A DNA stretch of 64,000 nt from Maribellus luteus (GTDB lineage Bacteria > Bacteroidota > Bacteroidia > Bacteroidales > Prolixibacteraceae). The DNA is taken from contig NZ_QWGR01000013.1 of the NCBI RefSeq assembly GCF_003576475.1, positions 1 to 64,000 on the forward strand. Direction: 5' to 3'. Position numbers and translations under genes: made by a program. Shown piece by piece: positions 46,813-54,956 of this stretch. Numbering within the stretch: position 1 is the first letter of the stretch; the number at the start of each line of letters is the position of its first letter. Below the pieces are notes generated by a model. That model searched no databases. It saw nothing but the letters and a program-made list of their open reading frames with translations, and had not been told where the DNA came from.

Positions 46813-48018
46813 TCATTGCAAAAACGATATCAGAACACCGGCTGCAACGGCAGATCCGATCACACCCGAAATATTGCTGGCCATGCAATACTGCAAAATG
46901 TGGTTCTTTTTATCGTACTTCAAAGCCAGCTCGTTGGCAACACGCGAGGCCATCGGAACGGCACTTAAACCGGTTGCTCCCACAAGCGGGTTGATCTTCT
47001 TTTTAGAGAAGGTATTGTAAATTTTCACCGCCAGAATTCCGCCGGCAATGGAAATGGCAAAGGCCACAAAACCACCTACCACAATGCCAATGGTTTTGGC
47101 CGAAAGGAACACTTCCGAGGTCATCGTGGCGCCAACGGTCAGCCCCAAAAAGATGGTAGCTGTGTTCATGATCGGCCCCTGCGCCGCATCAGCCAAACGA
47201 CTGGTAGATGAACCAATTTCCTTGATCAGGTTTCCAAAAAGCAACATTCCCAGCAGCGGCACCGACGACGGAACCATAATGGCCGCCAGCGTTCCCAAAG
47301 CGATCGGGAAAATGATCTTGGCTGCTTTCAGGTTCTTGATCTCGTATTTGGCCGGATATTTCCTATCCATCTCTTTCATGTTGATTGTAAACTCCTTCTT
47401 GGAAATCAGCAATTTTGCCACTAAGGGAATGATCACCGGTACCAGCGCCATGTACGAATACGCAGCAATGGCTATCGGTCCGAGCAAATGCGGAGCCAGT
47501 TTAATGGTAGTATAGATCGCGGTAGGTCCGTCGGCACCTCCGATAATCCCCAGCGAAGCCGCTTCTTTTGCAGTAAAACCAACCGCCACAGCACCCAGGA
47601 GAATCGAAAAAATCCCGATCTGTGCGGCAGCTCCAAACAAAGCCAGCTTCAGGTTACGAAGCATCGGTCCAAAATCCGTCAGCACACCCACGCCCATAAA
47701 AATAATGGGGGGCAGCAAACCCGTTTTGATCAGCGAATAATACAGGTAATTCATGATCCCGTATTCATGCGCAATCTCAAAAAGGTTCATATAGCGTCCT
47801 CCTTCCAGCTCAATCAGCTGGGCATCCACAACTCCCATTTGTCCTCCCGGAAAGTTGGCCAGCAAAACCCCAAAAGCAATGGGAACCAGCAACAAAGGTT
47901 CGTAGCCTTTTTTAATTCCGAGATAGAGCAAAACAAAAGCTATCGCCCACATGATCAGTGTTTGCCAGGTTATATCACCCAGCGCTGTCATGTTAAACAG
48001 TTCTCTCAATATTTCCAT
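46813..48018 (-). CDS. oadB: Sodium-pumping decarboxylase subunit beta
   Basis: The 401-residue polytopic membrane protein couples decarboxylation of carboxybiotin to sodium export. Family landmarks are PLLLVPIAFGVLLANFPGG, PPIIFMGVGVLTDFGPML (conserved Asp in the Na+ path), GIIGGADGPTAIYTT and GLTVGATMTSEVFL near the C-terminal half, ending with LQYCMASNISGVIGSAVAAG. Nine or more hydrophobic segments are seen. It follows oadA by 12 bp and ends before a strong terminator. The same subunit type serves oxaloacetate, methylmalonyl-CoA and glutaconyl-CoA decarboxylases; the alpha subunit here is the oxaloacetate/pyruvate-carboxylase type. Confidence 0.95.
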   Translation of the reverse strand: MEILRELFNMTALGDITWQTLIMWAIAFVLLYLGIKKGYEPLLLVPIAFGVLLANFPGGQMGVVDAQLIELEGGRYMNLFEIAHEYGIMNYLYYSLIKTGLLPPIIFMGVGVLTDFGPMLRNLKLALFGAAAQIGIFSILLGAVAVGFTAKEAASLGIIGGADGPTAIYTTIKLAPHLLGPIAIAAYSYMALVPVIIPLVAKLLISKKEFTINMKEMDRKYPAKYEIKNLKAAKIIFPIALGTLAAIMVPSSVPLLGMLLFGNLIKEIGSSTSRLADAAQGPIMNTATIFLGLTVGATMTSEVFLSAKTIGIVVGGFVAFAISIAGGILAVKIYNTFSKKKINPLVGATGLSAVPMASRVANELALKYDKKNHILQYCMASNISGVIGSAVAAGVLISFLQ

Positions 48019-48030
48019 ACGAATGTGTGC

Positions 48031-49929
48031 TTAAGCCAGTTGAATCAATACATCGTCTTCCTCAACCGTGTCACCGTTGGCTTTCATAATCCCAACTACT
48101 TTTCCGTCTTTCTCGGCAACAATGGCGTTGTAGGTTTTCATCGATTCAATGTAACAAACCAAATCCCCTTCTTTTACGGTATCCCCTACTTTCAGCGGCG
48201 TTTCCGATGTATCTTTTGTCAGCATGAATTTCCCTTCCAGCGGAGCCAGCACATCAAATGCTTCGGCCACAGCAGTTGCTACCGGAGCTTCTTTTGCCGC
48301 GGGAGCCATCTTACTTTTACCATTGCCATTGCCGTTTGTGGACGTTTCAGCAACAATGTCGCCATAAGAGACACCTACTTTAAATTTCTCGCCGTTGATA
48401 TCGATGATCATCGACTTGGGCTCGCAATTACCAACCGGTACTTCCACCTTTTCGGGCTTCGCTTCTTTGGCAGCTTTTTGTGCAGCCAGATCAGCTTCAA
48501 AATCAGCTTTGGCTTTTCCCGATTTGTACGCACGGTACTGCTCCGGGTGCATTGCCAGTTCCAGCAATTCTTCGTCGTCTTGTCCGAAATCCCAGTTGTT
48601 TTCTTTCATTTCCTGTTTGAAAACGTCCAGGTTATCCGGATACAGATCCTGTGGAACGCCGGTATAGAATTCTTTTCCGTTGGCTTTGGCCAGCTTGATA
48701 ATCTCCGGATCCAGTTCTCCTGGCAGCTGACCTGACTTACCAACGATCATATCCCAGATATTGTCCGCGATCATACTCCAGCGCTCGCGGCCTTTTATCA
48801 ACTGAATAACATTCATCAAAGCCAGGTTCTTCACGTACTGGCTAAAAGGAGTTACCAGTGGCGGATAGCCCAGTTTAGGCCAAATGTATTCCACTTCATT
48901 AAACAGCTTGATTAGAAGATCATCCTGAGTTAAAGTTGGTTTATTATTTTTTACGAGCCATTTATTCAGGCTTTCAAGATTGTTCCCGAGGTCAGCCATC
49001 AAACTTCCCATCATTCCGCCCGGAAGACCTGAACCGATCAGCAGCGAGTTCATGTGACGGTTCTTCGGGTCGATATAGTAACCCAGAAAATCATCGATAA
49101 ATTCCTGTGTCAGCGAACGTACTTCCATGTACGCTTTCATATTGATGTCTTTTACAGCGTATCCAGCGTCTTTCAACATTCCCTGAACTGCCAGCACATC
49201 GGCATGGCCGGTACCCCAAGAAAGTGGTTCCATGGCCACATCCACATAATCAACACCTGCCCGCGCAGCTTCCAGGATACTTGCCATGGAGAAGCCAGGC
49301 CCCGAGTGACCGTGGTACTGAACAATGGTTTTTGGATGTGCCGATTTAATATTTTTGATGATTTTACCGATAAACGCCGGGCGACCAATACCCGCCATGT
49401 CTTTTACACAAATCTCGTCGGCGCCCATTTCAATCAGCTGGTTGGCCAGTTTGATGTAATACTCCACCGTGTGTACTTCCGAAATGGTCAGACTCAAAGC
49501 AGCCTGCGCAATCATGCCGCCTTCCTTGGCAAATTTGATCGAGTTTTCAAGGTTACGCGGGTCGTTCAATCCACAAAAAGAGCGCGCAATATCGGTTCCC
49601 TGCAGTTTCTTTACTTTAAACATCAGTTTTCGCACGTCGGCCGGAACCGGGCTCATACGAATGGCATTCAGTGCACGCTCAAGCATGTGAGTCTGAATAC
49701 CGGCATCGTTGAACGGCTGTGTCCAGCGGCGGTTTGCCACGTTTGGGTTTTCGCCAAACAACAGGTTAATCTGTTCAAAGCCACCACCATTGGTTTCGAC
49801 CCTGTCGAAACATCCCATATCGATAATCGCCGGAGCTACTTTTTCCAACTGATCTACCCGGGGAACATATTTCCCCGATGACTGCCACATATCGCGGTAC
49901 AGCAAACTAAATTTAATCTCTCTCTTCAT
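48031..49929 (-). CDS. oadA: Oxaloacetate decarboxylase alpha subunit (carboxyltransferase plus biotin carrier)
   Basis: The protein has 632 residues from the ATG at 49929 (MKREIKFSLLYRDMWQSSGK); an upstream TTG is rejected. The carboxyltransferase domain occupies 1 to about 460. Its opening is the Bacteroidota variant 'FSLLYRDMWQSSGKYV' instead of the proteobacterial DTTLRDAHQS, but GFEQINLLFGENP, DEICVKDMAGIGRP (metal site) and QYHGHSGPGF (metal-binding HxH) are conserved. A flexible Ala/Lys/Glu-rich linker leads to the biotinyl domain, with VCYIESMKTYNAIVAE and biotinylated Lys598. It transfers carboxylate from oxaloacetate to biotin, and the beta subunit then releases CO2 with Na+ extrusion. 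Middle gene of oadG-oadA-oadB. Confidence 0.93.
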   Translation of the reverse strand: MKREIKFSLLYRDMWQSSGKYVPRVDQLEKVAPAIIDMGCFDRVETNGGGFEQINLLFGENPNVANRRWTQPFNDAGIQTHMLERALNAIRMSPVPADVRKLMFKVKKLQGTDIARSFCGLNDPRNLENSIKFAKEGGMIAQAALSLTISEVHTVEYYIKLANQLIEMGADEICVKDMAGIGRPAFIGKIIKNIKSAHPKTIVQYHGHSGPGFSMASILEAARAGVDYVDVAMEPLSWGTGHADVLAVQGMLKDAGYAVKDINMKAYMEVRSLTQEFIDDFLGYYIDPKNRHMNSLLIGSGLPGGMMGSLMADLGNNLESLNKWLVKNNKPTLTQDDLLIKLFNEVEYIWPKLGYPPLVTPFSQYVKNLALMNVIQLIKGRERWSMIADNIWDMIVGKSGQLPGELDPEIIKLAKANGKEFYTGVPQDLYPDNLDVFKQEMKENNWDFGQDDEELLELAMHPEQYRAYKSGKAKADFEADLAAQKAAKEAKPEKVEVPVGNCEPKSMIIDINGEKFKVGVSYGDIVAETSTNGNGNGKSKMAPAAKEAPVATAVAEAFDVLAPLEGKFMLTKDTSETPLKVGDTVKEGDLVCYIESMKTYNAIVAEKDGKVVGIMKANGDTVEEDDVLIQLA

Positions 49930-49964
49930 TACAGTCAAAATTTTGGTTTTTATTGGATTTCGGG

Positions 49965-50213
49965 TTATTCGTCGATCTTCTCTACCGAAGAAACTTTGCC
50001 TTTGCCACGGGTAACCACGTCGACCGCAGAAACGATGGCGGCCAGTTTTGCAGGCTCAATCCCCCGGGAAGTCGAAGTTTTTCCCGGCTGATTCGAAACT
50101 ACAGCAAAAGTATTGGTAATCCGGATGATAACGTTGCCGAGTACCACTACCATAATCAGCATAAAAAACACGGTACCCATGCCGGTCAGCATTAATTGTA
50201 TTGCGTCGGTCAT
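49965..50213 (-). CDS. oadG: Sodium-pumping decarboxylase subunit gamma
   Basis: The protein has 82 residues from ATG 50213 (MTDAIQLMLTGMGTVFF); the frame runs 15 codons further upstream without family similarity. A single N-terminal transmembrane helix (about 8-30) with the conserved LMLTGMGTVFFML opening is followed by a Pro/Ser/Thr linker and a soluble tail, PAKLAAIVSAVDVVTRGKGKV, typical of OadG, which assembles alpha and beta subunits. It is the first gene of the operon, 35 bp before oadA. Confidence 0.88.
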   Translation of the reverse strand: MTDAIQLMLTGMGTVFFMLIMVVVLGNVIIRITNTFAVVSNQPGKTSTSRGIEPAKLAAIVSAVDVVTRGKGKVSSVEKIDE

Positions 50214-50258
50214 TTTGGTTCTTATTAAATTGAAAGGCGCAAATTTATGCTTATTCAC

Positions 50259-50696
50259 GAATTGCGTCGAAAATACAATTATGAAATGAAAGCAAACTTT
50301 GACAATTTCTTACATTTTGAAAGCCGTTATCGCAAAACGGTCCACAATTTATTTTTATAAATTCCTGCAACATATGCAGTTATGCAGATACTTACTTTCT
50401 GAAAATTCAAGAAACTGTTCTTCAACATATTCTTAAGATACTTAACATTCGGAGCACCAAAAGCACAAATGTGCTTAACATAAAACCTCAAAATTATCTT
50501 CCGAAGACCTATTTACAACACAAAACGAGTATCCAAATTCCATCAGGGCAGCATCTAAAAATAAAACACCCGAAAGTTTATCGAAACAAAAAACAAACCG
50601 TCTATAGTTCTGATCTTTCGGGCTCTCAGCACTCTTGCATTTTATCTCTCCATGTACACCGAAAGCTTAAATCCTTTTTTGGGAAATCTTTCAAGC
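50259..50696. other. AT-rich intergenic region upstream of the oad operon
   Basis: No convincing gene is seen in this 438-bp stretch, only a GTG-started 80-codon open frame of poor composition. AAGCACAAATGTGCTT at about 50468-50483 is a short perfect stem. The region should contain the oadG promoter, but I could not fix a -7 element. Confidence 0.4.
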
Positions 50697-50727
50697 CAAA
50701 AAAAAGGGAGTGAAAACTCACTCCCTT
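50697..50727 (-). terminator. Terminator of the hsp20 gene
   Basis: On the minus strand AAGGGAGTGAG-TTTT-CACTCCCTT is followed by T7, 5 bp after the stop codon. Confidence 0.85.
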
Positions 50728-50732
50728 CTGCC

Positions 50733-51185
50733 CTATGAAATTTTAATTTCCCTGGCCGGCTTTGGTTTCACTTCTTCGCGTTTAGGCAATTTCACGTGAA
50801 GGATGCCATTGTCGTAATTCGCCGTTATCTTTTCGGCGTTAATCACATTTTCCGGCACAGTAAACGATCGTTGAAACGATTGATAACTAAACTCACGGCG
50901 TGTTACCACCTTCCCTTCTTTCTCTTCTTTTTCATCTTTCTTTTCCGAAGAAATGGTCAACCGGCCATTGTCATAATTTAGTTTAAAGTCCTTTTTATCC
51001 ATCCCCGGAGCAGCCACATCAATCTGGAACTCGTCTTTGTTCTCCACCACGTTTACTGCAGGCAGGGTCGAATCTGTTCCTGCAAAATTCCGGGAATTCC
51101 AATCCATCAGGTTTCCTTCAAAAAACTTGTCTAAGAACGAAGGAAGCGATGAATAATCACTGTTGAATAATCTTGGTAGTGCCAT
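50733..51185 (-). CDS. Small heat-shock protein, Hsp20/alpha-crystallin family
   Basis: The 150-residue cytosolic holdase chaperone has a flexible N-terminus, MALPRLFNSDYSSLPSFLDKFFEG, followed by the alpha-crystallin domain at about 45-135: PAVNVVENKDEFQIDVAAPGMDKKDFKL, the GRLTISSEKKDEKEEKEGKVVTRREFSY loop and FQRSFTVPENVINAEKITANYDNGILHVKLPK, with the conserved A-x-x-x-n-G-v-L motif. The C-terminal tail EVKPKPAREIKIS carries the IxI motif used in oligomer assembly. It is a single-gene unit with its own terminator. A stress-inducible promoter is expected in 51186-51300 but was not recognised. Confidence 0.96.
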   Translation of the reverse strand: MALPRLFNSDYSSLPSFLDKFFEGNLMDWNSRNFAGTDSTLPAVNVVENKDEFQIDVAAPGMDKKDFKLNYDNGRLTISSEKKDEKEEKEGKVVTRREFSYQSFQRSFTVPENVINAEKITANYDNGILHVKLPKREEVKPKPAREIKIS

Positions 51186-51519
51186 AATTTATTCCTCCAT
51201 CTTTTAATTAGACATTCAATTAATTTTTACACCCTGATAAAAACAAAGCCGGTGCCAGACCGCCTTCCAATTTCTAGCCTGTTTCTTCATTTTTCTGATT
51301 CACAATCGCTTATAAAAACAACTAAAACTCCAGCCAAAAAACAAGCACTAACTAACTCTGAAAGAATGACATAAACTAATATTATCAAAGTGATTTTTTG
51401 ACATTTTTCATGAAATTCTGACACCAAACAAAAGTGAAAACCGAAAGCAAAACAATTTCACAGCCCAATAAAAAACCGGAAACCAAATGCAACAATCAAT
51501 CACAAAAGTTAAGTATTAC
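51186..51519. other. Intergenic region between hsp20 and the XRE-cupin regulator
   Basis: No gene is recognised. The sequence is AT-rich and carries divergent promoters for hsp20 (not pinpointed) and for the regulator (see 51520-51543). Confidence 0.4.
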
Positions 51520-51543
51520 TTCATTAATTAAATTATATCTTTG
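51520..51543 (+). promoter_or_regulatory. Promoter/operator P1 of the XRE-cupin gene
   Basis: The operator-like TTCATTAATTAA (51520-51531) precedes the -7 element TATCTTTG (51536-51543). Both sequences recur at 52241-52272 in front of the DUF4914 operon, followed in each case by a CGC(A/T)G-like segment. Confidence 0.6.
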
Positions 51544-51632
51544 TCGCAGTTACCTGAAGTTGGATGAAATGAGCAGCCGTAATTTCATCATAATATACCA
51601 GGCAAAGCGATTACCGGTCAGTTGACAAACAG

Positions 51633-52214
51633 ATGAAACCTGATAAGGAAACGATCAGTCAGATGAAAAGAATAGGAGAAAGAATAAAAAGAAAAAGGGA
51701 ACAGTTTAACTTTCAGCTAAACGAATTAGCCGAAAAAGTTGGTATCAGCCCCAGCGCCCTTTCGCAAATCGAAAAGGCCAAGTCATTTCCTTCCATTATT
51801 ACGCTAAAAGCCATCGCCGAGAACCTCCATACAACGGTGGGCGAACTTATCGGCGAAAACGACTCGCTGGCCAACAATCCGGTAGTACACAAGGCTGACA
51901 TTAAGTTTATTGAACAAAACAAGTCGGGAGCGATGTTCTATCTTTTGTCGCAACACGACACCAGTAAACAGATGGACACCTACCTTGTACGGTTCTCAAA
52001 AGCATCGGCTATTGATGGTTTTTTCGCCAACGCGTTCGGGCAAATATTTTCATATGTTCTTTCGGGCGAAGTTCGATTCGATTTAGACGGCAAGAGTTTC
52101 ATTCTGAAACCCGGCGACAATATTTACTTCAATGCAAAGTCACAATTTAACGCCATAAACCACTTCGATGGCATAAGCGAAATTCTCTGGATACAATCTC
52201 CTCCCCATTTTTAA
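51633..52214 (+). CDS. XRE-family regulator with C-terminal cupin
   Basis: The 193-residue cytosolic protein has a helix-turn-helix domain at about 12-66 (IGERIKRKREQFNFQLNELAEKVGISPSALSQIEKAK, with recognition helix around SPSALSQIE). A cupin_2 domain follows at about 115-190: FGQIFSYVLSGEVRFDLDGKSFILKPGDNIYF, in which GDNIYFNAKSQFNAIN lacks the usual Pro-His pair, so metal binding is uncertain. This layout is that of PuuR/SinR-like small-molecule sensors. Its own promoter and the promoter of the next operon share TTCATTAATTAA, so autoregulation and control of that operon are likely. The ligand might be a metabolite of the operon's enzymes. Confidence 0.92.
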   Translation: MKPDKETISQMKRIGERIKRKREQFNFQLNELAEKVGISPSALSQIEKAKSFPSIITLKAIAENLHTTVGELIGENDSLANNPVVHKADIKFIEQNKSGAMFYLLSQHDTSKQMDTYLVRFSKASAIDGFFANAFGQIFSYVLSGEVRFDLDGKSFILKPGDNIYFNAKSQFNAINHFDGISEILWIQSPPHF

Positions 52215-52240
52215 CTTTTCGTTATCAAATTAAGGACTGC

Positions 52241-52272
52241 TTCATTAATTAAGTAGCAAAGAATTATCTTTG
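52241..52272 (+). promoter_or_regulatory. Promoter/operator P2 of the DUF4914 operon
   Basis: TTCATTAATTAA (52241-52252) is identical to the box at P1 and lies 12 bp before a consensus -7 element TATCTTTGC (52265-52273). The leader to the DUF4914 start would be about 275 nt unless the 88-codon frame at 52293 is translated. Confidence 0.6.
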
Positions 52273-52292
52273 CCGCTGTAATTATTAAAGCA

Positions 52293-52559
52293 ATGGCAAA
52301 ATATTCTGCATTCTTTCGATACAGAACCCACTCCTTCACAAACGATGCCGTTTACCAAAAACAGGCATCGCTTCAAAAGTATGGTTTTCCGGAGCCGGAG
52401 AAGCCAGCCTTGTTGCAGGAGCATTTTCCAACTTTTCATGGCCATTCAACCACAAATTACCAACAAATTAAACAATGCGTAAAAATCAAAAATGAGCCGG
52501 TAATGTGTGGAAGCGTTTTAAAATTACAGAATAACCTTTTTAGAAATACCCAATTATGA
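52293..52559 (+). CDS. Uncertain 88-codon leader frame before the DUF4914 gene
   Basis: An ATG 20 bp after the P2 -7 element opens an 88-residue frame whose stop overlaps the DUF4914 start in an ATGA arrangement, as in translational coupling. The peptide is rich in His, Phe and Gln and matches nothing I know. GATGCC and GGCATC at about 52345 and 52365 form a stem, so the region may be a structured leader rather than a gene. Treat as doubtful. Confidence 0.3.
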   Translation: MAKYSAFFRYRTHSFTNDAVYQKQASLQKYGFPEPEKPALLQEHFPTFHGHSTTNYQQIKQCVKIKNEPVMCGSVLKLQNNLFRNTQL

Positions 52560-54511
52560 ATGACTTACTTTCTGTTTTAAAAAGCAAAAACATTATCGTT
52601 CCGGATAATATTGCTCAACTACTGAATGAGTGCAAAAGCTACACAGTATTCAATACCACTGAAGAGTTGGCCGAAGCCTCTACCAACGGAAAAGAAAACG
52701 CAGAATTTGAGGTGGAGTACGACGTCCCCGGAAAAGGCCCTTATGTGGAAGCCATTGTTCAACGGGTAAAAAACGGAATCTCGGCCAATTATACCGAGGC
52801 CTATATGCGCCGCCGCGATCCCGAAACCATGGTGATTGCCGACGACAAGCCAACCGATAAAAAACGTTTTACTGACAAATACGGTTACCCCTTCTCCAAC
52901 TTGCAGGATGAAACCTTTGAGTGGCTGAAAGGACAAGACCTGGCTGTTTTCTTCTACTTTGCCGGAAGGGTCAACATCGGCTCTCTGGGCATTGCCATTG
53001 CTCCGGCCAACGCAGCTTTCTTTGCGCTGGGATTATCCATGCTCCAGGAAATGGTGGCAGTTGACGAGCTAAAAGACAACGCCGAACTAAAATCGGTAAT
53101 TTTTGTAGCGCCGGTTTTCAGGCATACTCATTTTAACGGAAAACAAGTGGTTGTTCACAACCGTACCGAATCCATTCACGAACTTTATTCCTACAATTTA
53201 TACCCGGGGCCAAGTGCCAAAAAAGGGCTGTACGGCGTAATGCTTACGCAGGCTGAAAAAGAAGACTGGATTATTGCGCACTGTTCTGCAGTTCAATCCG
53301 TGAGTCCGTACGACAATATAACCACCTTTATGCACGAAGGTGCCAGCGGTGGCGGAAAGAGCGAGATGCACCAGCACATCATCCGCGAAACCGACGGGCG
53401 TGTACTCATTGGGCGCAATTTAATAAACGCTGAAGAAAGGTTTATTACCATTCCGCGCTTCTGTTCTTTTAACGCGGTAGCCGACGACATGGCGTTCTGC
53501 CATCCTTCGGTTCAGAAAAAGGACGGCAAACTTCGGATTATTGATGCAGAGAATGCCTGGTTTGTTCGCGTCGACAGCGTAAAACAATACGGAGATGATC
53601 CTTCGCTGGAAAAAACGACGATTAATCCATCGAGCCCGCTTTTGTTTTTAAACATCGAAACCAACCCGGGCGCTACGGCCTTGATCTGGGAGCACATTCA
53701 GGATGAACCCGGAAAAGCGTGCCCCAACCCGCGCGTCATCATTCCGCGCAAATCGGTTCCCAACGTAATAAACAGACCTGCGCCGGTCGATATCCGCAGC
53801 TTTGGGATACGGACACCCGTTTGCACCAAAGAAAATCCGTCGTACGGAATTATCGGTCTGTTCCATGTTCTTCCGCCGGCTTTGGCCTGGTTGTGGAGAC
53901 TCGTTGCGCCACGCGGGCACAACAACCCCAGCATCGTTAGCTCGGGAGGCATGCAAAGCGAGGGCGTAGGCTCTTACTGGCCTTTTGCCACCGGGAAACG
54001 CGTTATTCACGCCAACATGCTGCTTAAACAAATAATTGACACACCGCGTACTACGTTTACGCTGGTTCCGAACCAGAACATCGGAGTGTGGCAGGTAGGC
54101 TTCAAGCCCCAGTTGCTCATGCGCGAATACCTTACCCGAAGAGGCGCGGCACAGCTTCGTACCGACCAATACCAGCCGGCACGTTGTCCGCTGTTGGGGT
54201 ATGAGTTGAATTACCTCACCCTCGAAGGGTCCAAAATACCTTCCAGGTTCCTAAAAGTGTACAACCAGCAGGAAGTTGGCACTGAAGGCTACGATGCCGG
54301 AGCTGAAATACTGAAAGAGTTTTTCAGAACCGAATTGCAGAAATACTTAAAATCCGACTTGCTGCATACCGGGAAACGCATTATTGATGCCTGTTTGTCG
54401 AACGCATCGATTGATGAATACAACGACATTGTTCCCATGAGTTTCCAATACGAATATTCATTTAATAAAATAGAAGACTATGAGCAAAGTAGTAATAATA
54501 ATGGGTTCTAA
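52556..54511 (+). CDS. DUF4914-family protein with HprK/PEPCK-like P-loop
   Basis: The 651-residue soluble protein is of the uncharacterised DUF4914 type. A P-loop, GASGGGKSE at 262-270, closely resembles the Walker A of HPr kinase/phosphorylase (GxSGxGKSE) and of ATP-type PEP carboxykinase, and is preceded by a long domain with DPETMVIADD, FFYFAGRVNIGSLGI and VVVHNRTESIHELYSYNLYPGPSAKKGLYG. After it come GRNLINAEERFITIPRFCSFNAVADD, NPGATALIWEHIQDEPGKACPNP and a GVGSYWPFATGKR stretch that could bind a second ligand. A nucleotide-dependent small-molecule or protein kinase is the best inference. Its 3' end overlaps the PurE-like gene by 32 bp, implying coupled translation. Confidence 0.8.
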   Translation: MNDLLSVLKSKNIIVPDNIAQLLNECKSYTVFNTTEELAEASTNGKENAEFEVEYDVPGKGPYVEAIVQRVKNGISANYTEAYMRRRDPETMVIADDKPTDKKRFTDKYGYPFSNLQDETFEWLKGQDLAVFFYFAGRVNIGSLGIAIAPANAAFFALGLSMLQEMVAVDELKDNAELKSVIFVAPVFRHTHFNGKQVVVHNRTESIHELYSYNLYPGPSAKKGLYGVMLTQAEKEDWIIAHCSAVQSVSPYDNITTFMHEGASGGGKSEMHQHIIRETDGRVLIGRNLINAEERFITIPRFCSFNAVADDMAFCHPSVQKKDGKLRIIDAENAWFVRVDSVKQYGDDPSLEKTTINPSSPLLFLNIETNPGATALIWEHIQDEPGKACPNPRVIIPRKSVPNVINRPAPVDIRSFGIRTPVCTKENPSYGIIGLFHVLPPALAWLWRLVAPRGHNNPSIVSSGGMQSEGVGSYWPFATGKRVIHANMLLKQIIDTPRTTFTLVPNQNIGVWQVGFKPQLLMREYLTRRGAAQLRTDQYQPARCPLLGYELNYLTLEGSKIPSRFLKVYNQQEVGTEGYDAGAEILKEFFRTELQKYLKSDLLHTGKRIIDACLSNASIDEYNDIVPMSFQYEYSFNKIEDYEQSSNNNGF

Positions 54512-54956
54512 AGCCGACCTTGAATGGGCGCAGAAAATAAGCACGGCTTTACAAAACCTGGCAATCGATTCTGTTTTAAGGATAGCATCGGCGCATAAAG
54601 TGCCTTTGAAGTGCTACAACCTGATCAAAGAATACGAAAAAGAAAACGTGGTGTTTATCACCATCGCCGGTATGAGCAATGCGCTGAGTGGTTTTACCGA
54701 TGCACAAACACATTGCCCGGTAATTGCCTGTCCGCCTTACAGCGACAAGTTTGCAGGAGCCGATTTGTACTCAAGCATCCGGATGCCTTCGGGCGTTGCG
54801 CCGCTAACCGTGCTAAGTCCTGAAAATGCAGCCCTGGCTGCCGCCAAAATCATAGGTTTGTCGAACCCAAAAGTTCAAAAGGCCATTGTCGATTTTCAGG
54901 ATAAAAAAAGAAAAGAGCTGGAGGAGGCCGATAATAATCTGGCACATGACAAATAA
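54480..54956 (+). CDS. Class II PurE-like AIR carboxylase family protein
   Basis: The protein has 158 residues. MSKVVIIMGSKADLEWAQKI is the PurE nucleotide-fold start; ASAHKVPLKCY replaces the class I SAHRTP and matches class II enzymes, as does AGMSNALSGFTDAQTHCPVIACPP. Class II PurE carboxylates aminoimidazole ribonucleotide directly with CO2 without needing PurK. The usual SD of GSxSD is AD here, so the substrate could differ. Most Bacteroidota carry a class I PurE for purines, so this copy may act in another pathway. The gene overlaps DUF4914 by 32 bp and is followed within the same unit by Sua5-like and carbonic-anhydrase genes; the latter could supply CO2. Confidence 0.82.
   Translation: MSKVVIIMGSKADLEWAQKISTALQNLAIDSVLRIASAHKVPLKCYNLIKEYEKENVVFITIAGMSNALSGFTDAQTHCPVIACPPYSDKFAGADLYSSIRMPSGVAPLTVLSPENAALAAAKIIGLSNPKVQKAIVDFQDKKRKELEEADNNLAHDK

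Noticed and set aside
47488-49881. Long plus-strand open frames opposite oadB and oadA (415 and 275 codons)
   Set aside because: Shadow frames of the decarboxylase operon; no motif and no independent promoter.
50471-50713. 80-codon GTG-started frame between oad and hsp20
   Set aside because: Composition unlike neighbouring genes, and it runs into the hsp20 terminator.
51434-51625. 63-codon frame upstream of the XRE-cupin gene
   Set aside because: It spans the promoter region and has no sequence features of a protein.
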